64,000 bases of DNA from Petrolisthes cinctipes (GCA_033782935.1 JAWQEG010004729.1:20001-84000), one strand, 5' to 3'. Shown: positions 1 through 14,104, numbered from the stretch's first letter. The notes: a model not told the origin generated them from the sequence alone. Translations and numbers: made by a program.

Positions 1-117
1 TAATCCAGCTTATTATAAAGAATCTAAACCAGCTTATTATAAAGAATCTAATCCAGTTTATTATAAAGAATCTAAACCAGCTTATTATAAAAAAAATCTA
101 ATCCAGCTTACTATAAA
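1..117. repeat. 24-bp minisatellite at window edge
   Basis: The unit TAATCCAGCTTATTATAAAG plus AATC is repeated about 4.8 times, with substitutions (AATCC/AAACC) and an A-run expansion in the last unit. The array runs off the left edge, so its full length is unknown. Confidence 0.9.
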
Positions 118-364
118 TGGGAAGTTGTCATATATTTATCTAGTCTCTCCAATGAGTATAGAATCTTTTGCAGGTTACTATACAACACATATGCATTTAT
201 CACACCACCGATAAGCATACAATTAGAGCGGTCGATAACAACTGTGTGTATCGTTGCATATTTTCGTGTCAAAACTAATACGAGAAGGGGAGAACAAAAA
301 TGTAAGTTTGGTCACATGTGTAGACGGGAATCTTGCATCATATTGTACTCGATGTCTGCAGCGC

Positions 365-366
<2 letters not shown>

Positions 367-424
<58 letters not shown>
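367..424. repeat. (GA)n microsatellite
   Basis: An uninterrupted GA run of about 29 units. It creates spurious Arg-Glu reading frames on both strands. Confidence 0.98.
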
Positions 425-427
<3 letters not shown>

Positions 428-1558
428 GTGATATAGTCTCAGCCTCACCCCAGTGTAGGCTACTCAGAATTCCGCGTCAGGAATATGTAACGAAGTGTGT
501 TTGGAAGGTGTTTTTCACGGTGAGGGTCCCGGTGGAGTTGAGAGGGACGGTAAGGTCTTGTGTCAACATCGCTGGCAAGGAACCTATGATGAAGGGAGGA
601 GGCAAGAATGGCCCACGAGGAAGAGTGAGTGAGTGAGTGAGGGAGTGTGCATGGAAGGACGAGGAAGGAAGCAAGCAAGCATTCATCTGTGAGGCAGGTG
701 ACAGGGGAAAGAGTGAGAATGGAGGGAGAGGGGACGCAAAAGGAGGGAATATATTCAGGGGGAGAAGGAGAGAAGCGATGGCTCAAGAAAGAAAAGAAGG
801 AAGAAAGGAAATAACACAGTGAAGTAGGAATTTTTTTTAATATATTCCACTAAGTTAGACCATATGTACCATTTCGTTCAGTGAGATCAAAGGAAGGCGC
901 TACCCCTTCCGGAAGATTTACTTAATTAAGCAGTGACAAGTCTAGAACATTTGTCACTTGGAAGGGAGTAAAAATCTTTTCCACTACAACAGCCAAGAAT
1001 AAAGAAAAAGTAAATTAATAGAAATATTGGTTGGTGTGGCAAAGTATCCATGTATATACTGTATACTGTATTGAGAATATTCCTATGTATACTGTATATT
1101 GTATATTCACTTTATACAACTGCTATTCCCTAATGCGGATAAATAGTTTGTAGTTTGTATGATATCCTCGTGATATATCTAAATACTAAGGTTTGCAGGT
1201 CATGAACTCAGTAAATATCTGGTGAGTGGAAATGTCATGCACCGTGATAGCTCGGATTTCATGCCGCCAGGGACTTAAAATTATACCCCAGCAAACTTTC
1301 AGGGTAAATTACGGACCTAATTAAGCTTTTAGTTGGGCCTCGTTTGACTAAATGAGTCTCCATCACCTTGCAGGGGTGTCCGACCTTTGACTGGGACGCC
1401 AAGCTGCTGACACACCCACTTACCCTCTGATTACCAACCCAGGATTCATGCTTCAACATTTACCAACTGATTGCCTTTCTAAGTTTACTGACATGATCAT
1501 TTTACTCACGAAATTACATCGTTGATGGGATAGTCAGATATGTAAGGAAAGCAGTATA
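425..1558. other. No gene seen; presumed receptor intron or upstream DNA
   Basis: Purine-rich from about 590 to 820 (GAGTGAGT and GGAAGG repeats), then ordinary AT-rich sequence. No conserved reading frame and no splice-bounded receptor exon were recognised on either strand. Confidence 0.6.
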
Positions 1559-3156
<1,598 letters not shown>

Positions 3157-3469
3157 CATACAGGTTTTCGGTGTTAAGATTTCACCAACACACTGTGGAT
3201 GACGGAGTCTGCTCTAAGTTTACCCTGCAGCCGGCCACCCCTGCACCTTGGTAAACTTTGGCTCAAACTTTATATTTTGAATGACTCTGAGAAAAAAAAA
3301 AAATAAAAATAAAAACTGCGAGTAGAGTTGGTCAAATTGGTTTGTTTGTTGGATGGAATATTCGTCAAAATAGTACTCATCTCCCCCGTGTATACCGTAT
3401 AGTATTTCAAAAGGCCAAATAGTTACTAATCTAAAGTTACTATCTACTACGTGTAAAATATCTTCATCT

Positions 3470-3470
<1 letters not shown>

Positions 3471-3522
<52 letters not shown>
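3471..3522. repeat. (CA)n microsatellite
   Basis: A perfect CA run of 26 units. Confidence 0.98.
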
Positions 3523-3524
<2 letters not shown>

Positions 3525-3826
3525 AATACGTCGTGTATAATATATGAGGGAGGCAATCATTCTGCTGGTGCCGCAAGCAACAATATTTTTTCGACTCTGG
3601 TTTGGCTTATACAAACATTTCTTCTTGAGATTAGAGGCAGAGTCGGGCAACACAGTAACTCAACACAATGGGCGACTTCTGGCAACAACACCAAAAGAAA
3701 ACACGTCAGTGGGAGAAAATAGTTATGAATGACTACTTGGCAATTATTAATGCTGGGATACGTCAACAGGTCACAAACTATGATAAAAAAAAAGTCACCC
3801 TTCCATTCATGTATTTTGTCTATCAT

Positions 3827-3989
3827 TTAGGGGAGATTCTAGTTTTGGTGAATATGCTGACTCCTCCAAACTACGCTAGAAAACAGCTGATGCTCTCGTT
3901 GGTACAGTACTAATAGGGGATTTGTTTCGTGGCATATTTTGGAGGCATCAGAGACTTCCCAATTCACCAACAAAAGAATCTCCCCTTAA
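3827..3989. mobile_element. TTAA-flanked palindromic MITE, subfamily A
   Basis: Left end TTAGGGGAGATTCT, right end AGAATCTCCCCTTAA. The left arm has GACTCCTCCAAACTACGC and the right arm TTTCGTGGCATATTTTGGAG, so the element is one long inverted repeat with a short loop. It lies in the presumed intron about 410 bp upstream of the receptor exon. Confidence 0.85.
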
Positions 3990-4149
3990 GCGTTTACTCT
4001 TGGGCTTGTTGTCATAAACCGCCAACGGTGTTCGTATACTTTATTCCCCGACTGTGCAACTTCTTTTTTCGGGAGGATGAAGAAATATTCTGAAACTAAT
4101 GTTGGCGTTACTGCTCTACTATATGAAACTTTTGCCATGCTGATACTAG

Positions 4150-4290
4150 TTTTAATTATAATTATTGATTCCTCTAATCTATGCCAGAAAACTTATTACA
4201 TTGGTACATTTGTAGGGGATCTGTTCTTTAGCAATATTTGGAGGACTATGTAAACGGTATATTCGCCATAACAGGAGATTTCGTTCGTAA
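4150..4290. mobile_element. Degenerate TTAA MITE, subfamily A
   Basis: The core TTGATTCCTCTAATCTATGCC and its inverse counterpart GCAATATTTGGAGGA are recognisable; the TTAA ends are eroded. It ends about 110 bp before the receptor splice acceptor. Confidence 0.6.
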
Positions 4291-4377
4291 GGAGATCCTA
4301 CTTTATTCCCTTGCATTAAAAAGAATAAGATAGTTTTTTCTCTGCTATTGACAACTTATTGCAAATATTGTTTCTTA

Positions 4378-4401
4378 ATTGTGTTTTTTTTTCCCCGGCA
4401 G
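4378..4401 (+). other. 3' splice acceptor of the GPCR terminal exon
   Basis: A run of T and C (GTTTTTTTTTCCCC) is followed by GGCAG at 4397-4401. Receptor homology starts immediately after it (VSDDLGY, the end of extracellular loop 2). The junction is phase 0 because codon GTG begins at 4402. An intron at the loop2/TM5 boundary is plausible for this family; the choice of this AG rests on where homology begins. Confidence 0.8.
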
Positions 4402-5511
4402 GTGTCTGATGACCTGGGCTACGTGATCTACTCAGCGCTTGGCAGCTTCTACATCCCCAGCTGCATTATGATATTCGTCTACATCCGCATCTACTACGCC
4501 GCCAAGGCCAGAGCCAGACGAGGCGTTCCGAAGAAGAAGCAGCAGGCAGGTAATGCAGGTGGTAGACAAGTTGATGACAAACCTGCTAAAGGGAAGAGTG
4601 CGAGTAAAGAGGGAGGAGGCTGCGGCACCACCACCACTAGTTTTACCAGAGTAGATGCTCCCTCCCCAATTCCCGGACAGGCAGCAGACGACTCCAGAAA
4701 TGGTTCTGGGGAGCGGACAGGACTGCTCAGCAAAAAGGTGCTCATCTGTGACGTCAGGGTGCACGAGGAGCTGACGCCCTCGAGGTGTGGAACCCCTGAC
4801 GACCTGGCTGACGAGGAGGAGCCGCTGAGAACGGTCAGTGAGCAGGTTGATGCTGACCACCGTAACCACAACACCAAAAGTGAGAACAACGGGTTATACC
4901 TGGGACCTATTGGCTCCGACAATCCTGACCTCACAATGGACTTACCCACACCATCGGCTCCTTCCACTCCAGTACGAGAACCCAACAACAGCAGCAATGC
5001 GGGTGTGACGATGGCCTCACCAGCTGGGTCACTAAGAAGGAGTGTACCTCCACCAAACATGGACGGTGACCAATTGAGTGACATTGAACCTTCGTCATCT
5101 GATTCTGGGGTGGTGACGAGATGTTCGGTAGTCAAACCTCTAAAGCTAAGGTTCTGTCACCCTCTTCTGGGCAAGAAGCTCACCAAACCCAAACGTGAAC
5201 TGATAGACATGGGGCGAGTCTCAACTCCGAAGGCTCTAGACCCAGAGAAGGAGAAAAGGCGGCTGGCGAGGAAGAAGGAAAAGCGTGCCACTCTCATTCT
5301 GGGTCTCATTATGGGGTCTTTCATTGCCTGCTGGTTACCCTTCTTCTTTATGTACATCCTGGGTCCGCTGTGTCCCGCCTGCCACATCCCAGGATATGCC
5401 TTTGACTTGGCCTTCTGGCTTGGTTATATGAACTCCGCCTTCAACCCCGTTATCTATACCATCTTCAACAAGGATTTCAGACGCGCCTTCAGAAAGATTC
5501 TGTTCAAGTAA
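4402..5511 (+). CDS. Terminal exon of alpha2-adrenergic-like (octopamine-type) aminergic GPCR
   Basis: This exon encodes the last 369 residues of a rhodopsin-family amine receptor at the plasma membrane. Exon residues 5-35 form TM5 (GYVIYSALGSFYIPSCIM), with Ser at 5.42 and 5.46 (exon residues 11 and 15) and Pro 5.50 (residue 19); these serines contact the ring hydroxyl of catechol or phenol amines in the family. Residues about 36-294 are a very long polar third intracellular loop. TM6 has CWLPFFFMY (Trp 6.48 at 311). TM7 has FWLGYMNSAFNPVIY (NPxxY at 348-352). The protein ends just after helix 8 (FRRAFRKILFK), with no palmitoylation cysteine. Phe 7.39 (residue 338), Tyr 6.55, the long loop and the short tail resemble alpha2-adrenergic receptors, so an alpha2-like octopamine receptor is inferred. 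A type-1 tyramine receptor is the main alternative. The reading frame continues 18 codons upstream of the acceptor, but those residues look intronic. DRY, Asp 3.32 and TM1-4 lie on exons not in this window. Confidence 0.9.
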   Translation: MSDDLGYVIYSALGSFYIPSCIMIFVYIRIYYAAKARARRGVPKKKQQAGNAGGRQVDDKPAKGKSASKEGGGCGTTTTSFTRVDAPSPIPGQAADDSRNGSGERTGLLSKKVLICDVRVHEELTPSRCGTPDDLADEEEPLRTVSEQVDADHRNHNTKSENNGLYLGPIGSDNPDLTMDLPTPSAPSTPVREPNNSSNAGVTMASPAGSLRRSVPPPNMDGDQLSDIEPSSSDSGVVTRCSVVKPLKLRFCHPLLGKKLTKPKRELIDMGRVSTPKALDPEKEKRRLARKKEKRATLILGLIMGSFIACWLPFFFMYILGPLCPACHIPGYAFDLAFWLGYMNSAFNPVIYTIFNKDFRRAFRKILFK

Positions 5512-6804
5512 TAATGTTGTGGCAGGGATGTTGTTATATTAACACCCAGTACATTGCTCATCCCACTCTACCTAAGGTGGTCTGGCAGAACAGTGGAAAC
5601 TGAGCCAATTCACTAGTGAATTTTGTTAAGTCAAGTACTGGAAGGAAATTATTATTTATTTTGTGTATCATGAGCAAAGGCGAGTAGATTTGATAAATGA
5701 AATATGAGTGCAAAGATTTCTTTCACATTTACTGAAAAGAGCCCCAAAAACAAGAAACTAATTTTTATTTTAGGAAAATGCCAAATGTGGACCAATGGAG
5801 GACTACATGGGATCAATCACTGTGCTTTTACCGAGGTGTGGTGGCGCAGGGAGCAGAGACAGAGGCAACGTCCGCCCTCACCGCTGCCCCACCTTGTGTT
5901 AACCTCAGTGCTATGGTTAACTTCTACACAATACGCTTCAACACAATTACCTTGAGGACAAGTCGGGAACATCAGTCGAGTTATTTCTCATAAATCGTAA
6001 TATAGGCCCCTCTCAGGCAGGGAGGCATAAAGAGTATAATTCGATACCATAATATGCATATATATATTTGATTATATATGTGTACATTTATATATACACT
6101 ATATCAATGTATAACTAAGTGTCGTATTTTTATTTTTGAAGCCTATTGATTCACGTAGTCATTAGACATAATATGCCAGTCGGTACATTTTGGAGTACTT
6201 CTGTAGAATTGTGTCTGTAGTGTCTTAGTCGACTGATCCAGCAACGAAATGTGAACATGGCGAATTGTTTGGTGTTGAGTTGGATATTATGGTCCTGTTG
6301 AGAATGGTGATTGTAATGATGGTGACAGTGTATGACGGCGGCACTGTGCTCTAATATATGTCGTCTTAGTTTGTGGTGCAACTGGTTCTAGTGACTGTTT
6401 ATACTGGTGGAGTCGTGGGTGAAGTTATGTATAGACTGTATATTACCTGAGCGAGTCCAGGGGCAGAAAATTTGGGGGACAAGTGCGTGGAAGTATCATA
6501 TTCTCACCACCTCATTTCGGGCCGTGAGAGAGAACAAAAACTGATGAAAAGTGTCGAAAGAGTTCAGGACTTAGACTCAATCCAGCCAGGTAGCCAGCCA
6601 GCCGCACGATGCGTTGGACTTTGAAGTTTGACGTGAAGGAAGAAAAGGATGATGACCTGGCCTGTACTGAGGGGTCTGTCCCGTGCCTGCCTGGTGGACA
6701 CAACACAACAACACCCTCTCACAGAAGCTTCATGTCTTTAACTTTGTAATACCATTATGCTCGTGGGGTGAAGGAGTGACTCTACAGATATGACTCCTTT
6801 TGTA
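5512..6804. other. 3' flank / possible 3'UTR of the GPCR, no further gene
   Basis: The sequence follows the TAA stop at 5509-5511. I saw no unambiguous AATAAA close downstream, so the transcript end cannot be placed. No second conserved reading frame was found. Confidence 0.5.
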
Positions 6805-6834
6805 TGTGTGTGTGTGTGTGTATGTGTGTGTTTT
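6805..6834. repeat. (TG)n microsatellite, interrupted
   Basis: A short TG run broken by one TA. Confidence 0.9.
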
Positions 6835-7114
6835 ATCCCAGCTAGCACAGACACACATAAATAAGCATTATTATACGATATGAATATGTTTGTTGTCCCA
6901 TGATTTTCTATGGCCCCTATCCTTGTCCAAACGTTCTTCCTTGTCATAACGTAAAGCACTTCAGAACGTAACGTAAGATGGATGCTAGTGCTGTGTGTTG
7001 TGTTTGCTGTGGACGATGCTAGCTGCTGTCTCACCTGCCCGAGTCTATGGTACAGCTACACCTTCACCTGAGCGTGTGCTAGTTCTATGTCTAGTAAAAT
7101 GTTTAGATACAAAT

Positions 7115-7116
<2 letters not shown>

Positions 7117-7168
<52 letters not shown>
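7117..7168. repeat. (TG)n microsatellite
   Basis: A perfect run of about 26 units. Confidence 0.98.
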
Positions 7169-7170
<2 letters not shown>

Positions 7171-7810
7171 GATGAGTATTACTAATATTAAATGTCATTA
7201 TTACCATTCAGGAAATACCGAATGACAGACGACAAAGCACACGACAAACCATTGACAAATTTCATACACACAACCGTCCGTAGCATTCGACCCAGAGTTT
7301 CAAGAGGAAGGAAGGAAGACACGGAAACATGAGACGTGATTGCCTCTCACTGAAAGACCATCGAGAGTTTGTAATTAGCGAGACTTAGTGAACAATGCCA
7401 TGGTGCTTGAAGACTGTCATGAAGTATTTCTCAGGTTTGGATTGTAACATAACTGGACTGAATGGGCAAAGAACAACAACAACACCGTATGAGGAGGAGG
7501 AGAAGCAGGAGGAAGAGAAGGGGTTGCTGACTATGGTAGATGTATGTAACCTCGTCATCAACCTCGGCTCCTCGTCATACGGTGCTGTTCTTTATCCAAT
7601 TCTCAGGTTTAAGGAAATATCAATATAGGGAACATACGAGGCTCCGGTGTCAGGAGGAGAGTCAGACAGTCATCCCCTAATGTTTTATCACTCGTGGTTC
7701 TTTTCACACTCAATTAACGTGGCTATTCTGTTACCCCATGGTCTCAAGAAGGGATACTTTGTCCTTCTCAATAGTTAGTTATATTGCCCACACACTCATG
7801 TACACTTATA

Positions 7811-7851
<41 letters not shown>

Positions 7852-9099
7852 CATCAATAATATTATCACTATCGCCTGCCATTTTCTCATCGCTGACATT
7901 TTCTCCTCACATGACTATTTCATCTGAGACAGGATCATCACTATCATATTATTTTTTACAAACACTTTCACTGCCACAATCATCATCATCACTAATCATG
8001 GCATCTGCTGTGACTGCAACATTATCGACAGCTAAACCTAATCATCCTAATCATTATGACCATTTAACAGTTACATCTACCATTGAAAATCATACTTGTC
8101 ATAGCTATTACTACCATTGCAATCTCCACCATTATTATTGAAATCATGCGGTAGTTAATAGAATCACAGCTATCAGCGCTGTTTCCATTATCATCAAAAT
8201 CTTCATTTCCATATCAATAAATTCATAATTACCATATGCACTACAATACTACATAGCATAAAGATAACAGTCATAAATTCCATCATTATCATATCACCAT
8301 AAAATCAGTACCATGAAAACCACTATCACTAATAATAATAATAATAATAATTGCCATTGCACTTCCACAACAACAATAATTACAAAAAAATTCTCAGAAT
8401 CACTTAGTTAACCATTCCAGCTTCACCAGTACATCCATGAAACATAATTATATTTACCATCTTCAGACAAACAATTAATCATATTAGAGTAGGTTTTGTG
8501 TTGCCGGGAGAGTAAATATATTTTCCTCCACGACCAATCCGCCATATTCCATAATTATTTACGGGGTGAAACAGATGTCAAAATATAATTGAGGCATCTC
8601 ATTTCCACCCTAATAAAAAGAGTTATTACATTACTACCGTTGCATAATAGGAGAAGAATCACTATTATGGTGTTGCACTTGTTGTCGATAGTGTATCCAT
8701 CATGTTAATTAATACTATTGTAATGTACAATAATTCACCACCATTGATAAATTGTTTATGATTGCATTACCTTGCCATGATATTCTCTTCATCACCTCAT
8801 TCACTCATTAATGCAGTTTATCATAACACAAGGATTAATTTCAGTATTGTCCGATCATGAAGGTATGTGCATGATGAGGTATAGGTAGAGGGAGGAAATA
8901 CAGCCCCTCCCCTGACACCGGGGCCATCACCACCTGTGATGCTAAAGTTTAGTATTGTTGAGGTGGTGGGGCGCTTCACCCACCCATCTGTCCGATCACT
9001 CATTGAACCTTATTAAACCAGAAACTTTATCTAAGACATTCCCTCGTTTCAAAGATTATTCTGTTTTTATATGTGATTGATATAATGTGGGAATTCGTC
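7169..9099. other. No gene seen; small microsatellites
   Basis: Contains (CA)n at 7816-7847 and (AAT)n at 8331-8351, with CAT/ATC-rich stretches around 7860-8340. Open frames are short and show no recognisable domain. Confidence 0.55.
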
Positions 9100-9266
9100 T
9101 TGAGGGAATACTCTCTTGACGGTAAATTAGAAGGTTACTGATTCCTCCAAGCTATGCCACGAAGCAAATCCTTTAATAAAATAATTGAGGTTGTCTGGTT
9201 CCTGGCGTAGCTGGGTCCTAGGATTTAGTAACCATTTAATTCACCAACAGGAGAATCTCCCTTTAA
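9100..9266. mobile_element. TTAA MITE, subfamily A
   Basis: Left end TTGAGGGAATACTCTC, core CTGATTCCTCCAAGCTATGC, right arm CTGGTTCCTGGCGTAG, right end GAGAATCTCCCTTTAA. Confidence 0.8.
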
Positions 9267-10624
9267 GCTTCTAGATAAACAGATGAAACTTCCAATGCAT
9301 ATCTTCTCATAATTTCATTAAAAAAAAAAAAAAATGATATTTTCGTATAACTTTCTTTTACGCGCAGTAACAAAAACTAGTGGTGTTTATAGCCAATAGC
9401 AAACATGTGACGGAGGTAAGGGTGCGCGCCCCCCTACCCATATGCATGCCTCAGTCCCTCACTGTTTATACTGAGCCCAACCAGTGATGGTCTGATGCTA
9501 AACACTAAGTCATTAATTTGTTTACCTTCTTCAGCCAACACCAATTGTTTCGTGAGCCACCTATAACTTTACTACTTTCTCAATGTTGTTCTTCCATCCA
9601 CATCTTCCAAATCCAGTCGTCCTATTATCCCGTTTCCTTGCCTGAACATCATTATATTCATCTTTCTAACCCTCATTCCCTTCCTAGACACCTTCACATG
9701 TAATGTACAACAACCTCAACCTACCTAAAGTACCACCTGTATCCACTATCACCTGTCTACCCGAGTGAGTGACTTGTCGTGTCCCTGCCCTCCCCATCCA
9801 CTCAATCACCTCCAAACTCACTCGCTTCCATCACTCATAAAAGATGTATGTTATGTAGGGAGAGAGGTGAACACAGGCGAATGCATGAGCTCCATCATTT
9901 CGCTTGCATTTCGCTTCTGTGTTTATCTCTCACCCTATTACATATAAATATACACCAACTTGTGAACATGAAACCGTCATCAGAGATCATTATTCCTCAA
10001 TCTGTGTGTCCTCCTTAATCTGTACCGCAGTTGTCTCTTCATGTTTCTCTCGTAAGTATTTGTCCTTCAGTGTTGATAATTATATAGGCTACGTGTCTCG
10101 ATATGAATTTTTAAGGTATGGCGATGGTACGGTATGTTTGTATGCAGCGGGAGGCATAAGTAAATAGTCGGCATTTATTCCCCTCGAGGGTTATATCCTG
10201 TTTACAAAAAAATTAAAGGGATACCTTTGTACTCCTCCAAACTATGTACGTGCACAAAACGGAATCCCAACTCATATACTGAAGTACGGATGGCCACAGG
10301 AATTCTTACACAGGTTATATGGAAAGAGGGGTCATTATTCTGGAAATACTGCAATGATAATGGTCTACTAAGTGACTCGGTGATTAGCAAAACAACAAAC
10401 CTAATAATAATGTTATATTGCAGTTACATAGTCTTACATTTTCTTTAAGCTGTATACCTTCGAAAACAACAGTGTGTGTACCAATTCTTTTGTTCAATAG
10501 TACTAGACTGTTTCCTGTCATAACTCGAAAACATTAGTGGCCCTTGACTTTGAAGACCAAATAAATTATACTCCCTTGAAGCTATTTTTTTATATATATG
10601 TATATTAATTTTATGAAGATGATC
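9267..10624. other. No gene seen
   Basis: Ordinary non-coding sequence with a 14-base A run near 9320. A short stretch near 10200-10400 (GGGATACCTTTGTACTCCTC, ATTCTTACACAGGTTATATG) hints at an old MITE arm but cannot be delimited. Confidence 0.45.
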
Positions 10625-10783
10625 AGTCTGTCGTAGTTGAGTTGTAAGACTACTGGTTCCTCCTAATTATGTCAGACAATAATACTAAGTATCGTAGTGT
10701 ACGAGAAGGGAGTCCATTTTGTCACATAGTTTGGAGTAATCAATAGCCTTCCAATTCGCCGACAACAGATGACCACCTGAAGT
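10625..10783. mobile_element. Degenerate TTAA MITE, subfamily A
   Basis: Arm fragments ACTGGTTCCTCCTAATTATG and CACATAGTTTGGAGTAATCA are in inverted orientation, with CCTTCCAATTCGCCGACAAC before the eroded right end. Confidence 0.65.
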
Positions 10784-12081
10784 CCCTCATTCAGTCAGTA
10801 AGTTGTCCCAATTAAACTTGCATCAAACGTCATGTACTCCAATATCTGGACCCAACTTTAGGAATTTGTCGATTTTCTATTGTGTTCCATCACCGTTTAA
10901 AAAATAATTCTTGTTCTGTTATTTATCATATTTTACTATGAAATGCACTGCGGGCAATATATAAGTATAGCCACAATTAGCTTACTACAATGTGTCCGGT
11001 TTCAGAAGAATTATTTTTATATTGAAATAGGTGAGACTTAAAAGTCAAGAAGGTGGCCTAATATCCTCACATATGAATAGAGAGGAAAGCGAGAAAGGTC
11101 CACAGTCATGTCTGATTTTGTTCGAGATGCCTAAACACATTACGTTTGAAGCTCATTACTGTACCGATATGAGTAGGAACATTCTGCTGAGTATAATATA
11201 AAACTCTGTCCGGTTTTGAAAGACCGTCTAAATACAAACATTGAAGATTAATATATCTCGCTGTATATTTTAACAGGAATCATATTTATTGAAAGAAAAT
11301 TATAGTCTATGAATTATTATCAACATCCTTATTATACACTAGGATGTAATTGTGTGCATCCCAAACCTTGTCGGGCGTGTCATCAGGTGTCTATGGAAAG
11401 CATCACTAGTATTACTTGACGTGTGTGTACTGGAGGGAGAAATATAAACATATAAATTTGCTTGCGTGTGTTAATGTTTGTGCCTGAGTATTGTTCTGGG
11501 AATTATAAGTGGTCGTCCGTTAGTTGACTGAAGTTAAATTTGAACAACATAAATCATCTATATTATATATATACATATATATGTATATAATTAACAATGT
11601 ATTTATATTTTAATTATACATATGCAGTACGTATATAATTAATTATGATATATCATTACATTTACACTATAGGGTATATATACTGTATCTATATATTTTT
11701 TGTTAGCATTCTAAGTTTGAAAGATGTCAAATGATGTATTACAGAGTATATTACAAGAATGTTAATGGAGTTGTTTGTAAAATGAAATTATACTAATGAA
11801 ATGAACCCTATAATATTACCCTAGGAGTGTGGAAGAGGATTTGTTAGTCTGAAATGGAAATTGAATATTGCTAATTAATAAATCTGACTACAGTAGTGCA
11901 CGTATAATACAATAGATGTAGAGTGTTGTTGGAAGGGAGAGAGAGGTGAGGGAGGCAGGGCAGACTTATCACTTCACTCCTGGTATTTATACATATCCTA
12001 AATCGAGGTCCCAACCACCTTTATAAATATAGTCTTGCTGCCTCTTTCACCAGTGTAAAAAATAATAACAATAATAATAAT

Positions 12082-12142
<61 letters not shown>

Positions 12143-13413
12143 GTTATAATGACTTATAATAATAATGTACTGTACCAAGTTTTGTAATTAAAAGACAGAT
12201 AATGTATTTTCCACTTCAATATCCAGGTGATGTAGAAATTCACGTGACTCATAAAGGATGGAGATGCTTCCTGTCCTTGGCAGAGGAAGACATATTGAGC
12301 CATATTCTTTTCAATCACCTTTTTCTAAGACTGTTCGATTCGTCAGTATATTGAATTCGAAAAAAAATAAAATAACCATCTGATCTTCCTGAATGCTTTG
12401 GGTGAAAATTTGATGAAGTTTATAGAAATCTACAATATATTTTAGTATTTTGTATTAATGCAACACACTCAGAGTTATTTTGTTCACATTCCTGGCAGTG
12501 TCGCCCACATTGAATTGAGTATCAGCACACCAACTAACGCTTCGTACAGTTCCCACATCAAGGTGAGGGAGGAGAATATGGTCACATGTGTGTTGACGGA
12601 TGGATATCAATATTTTTTTGGCTGCCATCAGATCCAATGCTACTGTAAGCTCAAACTCACAAAGCACAATACAGTGGCGTCATCATTAACTTTCCCCATT
12701 ACTAAATACCTGTCGAACTCACTAAACCAGATGGTGTTTTGTTCTCTGGTATACGGTAATTTCTTCTCCTCATAATTTTAAGCATATTATTTTATAGGTT
12801 AAGATGTTTTCAGAAAAAAAAATCACTTTGAGGTCAACCAAGTTTTCAACACCAATTGCTATTTGAAAGGTTTCTGTATCAAATTATGTAAGCTCTAACA
12901 TTTTTCATTTCAAGTGTTGACTATCAATCGTACCTGCGACCTGTGTATCTGAGTATTATTTTCTATTTCCTTTCTATAATGCTTACGTTTAGCAGTGAGA
13001 AACAAACTGTAGTGTACAAGTTCAAAGAAAAATATCCAATTATATTTGTATAAAGCGTGTGTCATAAGAGGATTCCTACCTAGCTGACTATAACGGTGTG
13101 AGGCCGGATGTGTGTGTGTGTGTGTGTGTGTGGTGGTGTAGGTACAAAGGTGCTAATAATTCCACGTTTTGTGTCCTGGTGAAAGATGGAACGAAAATGT
13201 ATTGCTGTGTGTTTCTTGTTAGGAGCCAATATTTTTTATCTCCTCTACTTCCAAATCACCAGGCATAATTCCTGCTCATCATCCAGTAACTATATATAGC
13301 TTGTGTGTCATTGTCGTACAGTTCTGAACCGAAGCTGCTGCAGAGGGAGAAGATAAGGAAGAGAGAGAAATTGAAGGTGGAAGTTGAACGCGGAAAACTT
13401 TCTTATAGATATT
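10784..13413. other. No gene seen; AT-rich intergenic DNA
   Basis: Contains alternating TA-rich sequence at about 11560-11700, (AAT)n at 12060-12141 and (TG)n at 13109-13132. Open frames near 12455-12775 on both strands show no recognisable domain. Confidence 0.55.
12060..12141. repeat. (AAT)n microsatellite
   Basis: An AAT run with a few interruptions at its left edge. Confidence 0.95.
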
Positions 13414-13414
13414 G

Positions 13415-13570
13415 AGATGGTACTCTACTTTTGGTACCTTAAAGGCTACCGATTCCTCCAAGCTAAACAAAGAAACGAGCTAAATAAACTGAATAATGGG
13501 TGCCTGTTTCGTGGAGTAGTTTGGAGGAGTCATCAGTCATCTGTCAACACTATAATTATTCCCCCTTTAA
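13415..13570 (+). mobile_element. TTAA MITE, subfamily A/B intermediate
   Basis: The left arm has TACTTTTGGTACCTT (B-like) and CCGATTCCTCCAAGC; the right arm has CTGTTTCGTGGAGTAGTTTG, ending in CCCCCTTTAA. Confidence 0.75.
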
Positions 13571-13754
13571 GCAGAAGCAGCAGCTGGTTAAAACAGAAGT
13601 GTATAACAATAACGTAATCACTTTGAAGGGTGTCTTTGGTGTTGGTAGCACTTGTTTGTTGTAGTGATCATTCTGAGAGTGTGTTTCCTGCTTTAGAAAA
13701 TAATGAACTGATTCGTCTCAACTTTCCAACGGCACAGTCCAACTTACCCTCGTC

Positions 13755-13836
13755 CCCACCCCACCCCAACCCCTCAACACAACACAACACCCACCCCTTC
13801 CCCCACCCCAACCCCTCAACACAACACAACACCCCT
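13755..13836. repeat. Tandem pair of a C-rich ~39-bp unit
   Basis: CCCCAACCCCTCAACACAAC occurs twice in direct orientation, followed by a long C-rich stretch to about 13930. It gives a proline-rich spurious frame. Confidence 0.85.
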
Positions 13837-14104
13837 CCCCCTCCCATTTCCAGCCCAGCGCCCCAAGTTTCCAGTCTCCTGCCCGCCACTTCACGTCTCC
13901 TCCCCCCCCTCCTTCCACGCCCCCCCCCCTCCGCTGCCAGTCAGTTTCATACCGTGGCAAGAAAGTCTGTCCTCATCTCGACAACCTTCACACCCACGCG
14001 GAGTGACGTATACACACAGGCGGCTACATCCCAGCAAACACAATATTCAGTACTGTTATTCTATTGCCAGGCCACTAGGATATGAAAATAAAAGGGTGCT
14101 AGAG

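Noticed and set aside
1..117. CRISPR-like regular repeat
   Set aside because: Units are contiguous with no spacers; it is a 24-bp minisatellite in a eukaryotic genome.
4348..4401. ATG at 4348 as a start of the receptor
   Set aside because: The 18 codons before 4402 span the polypyrimidine tract and acceptor, and a receptor starting at TM5 is not functional. The true start must be in an upstream exon.
4494..5135. 213-codon open frame opposite the receptor exon
   Set aside because: Antisense shadow of the receptor's third intracellular loop; no homology of its own.
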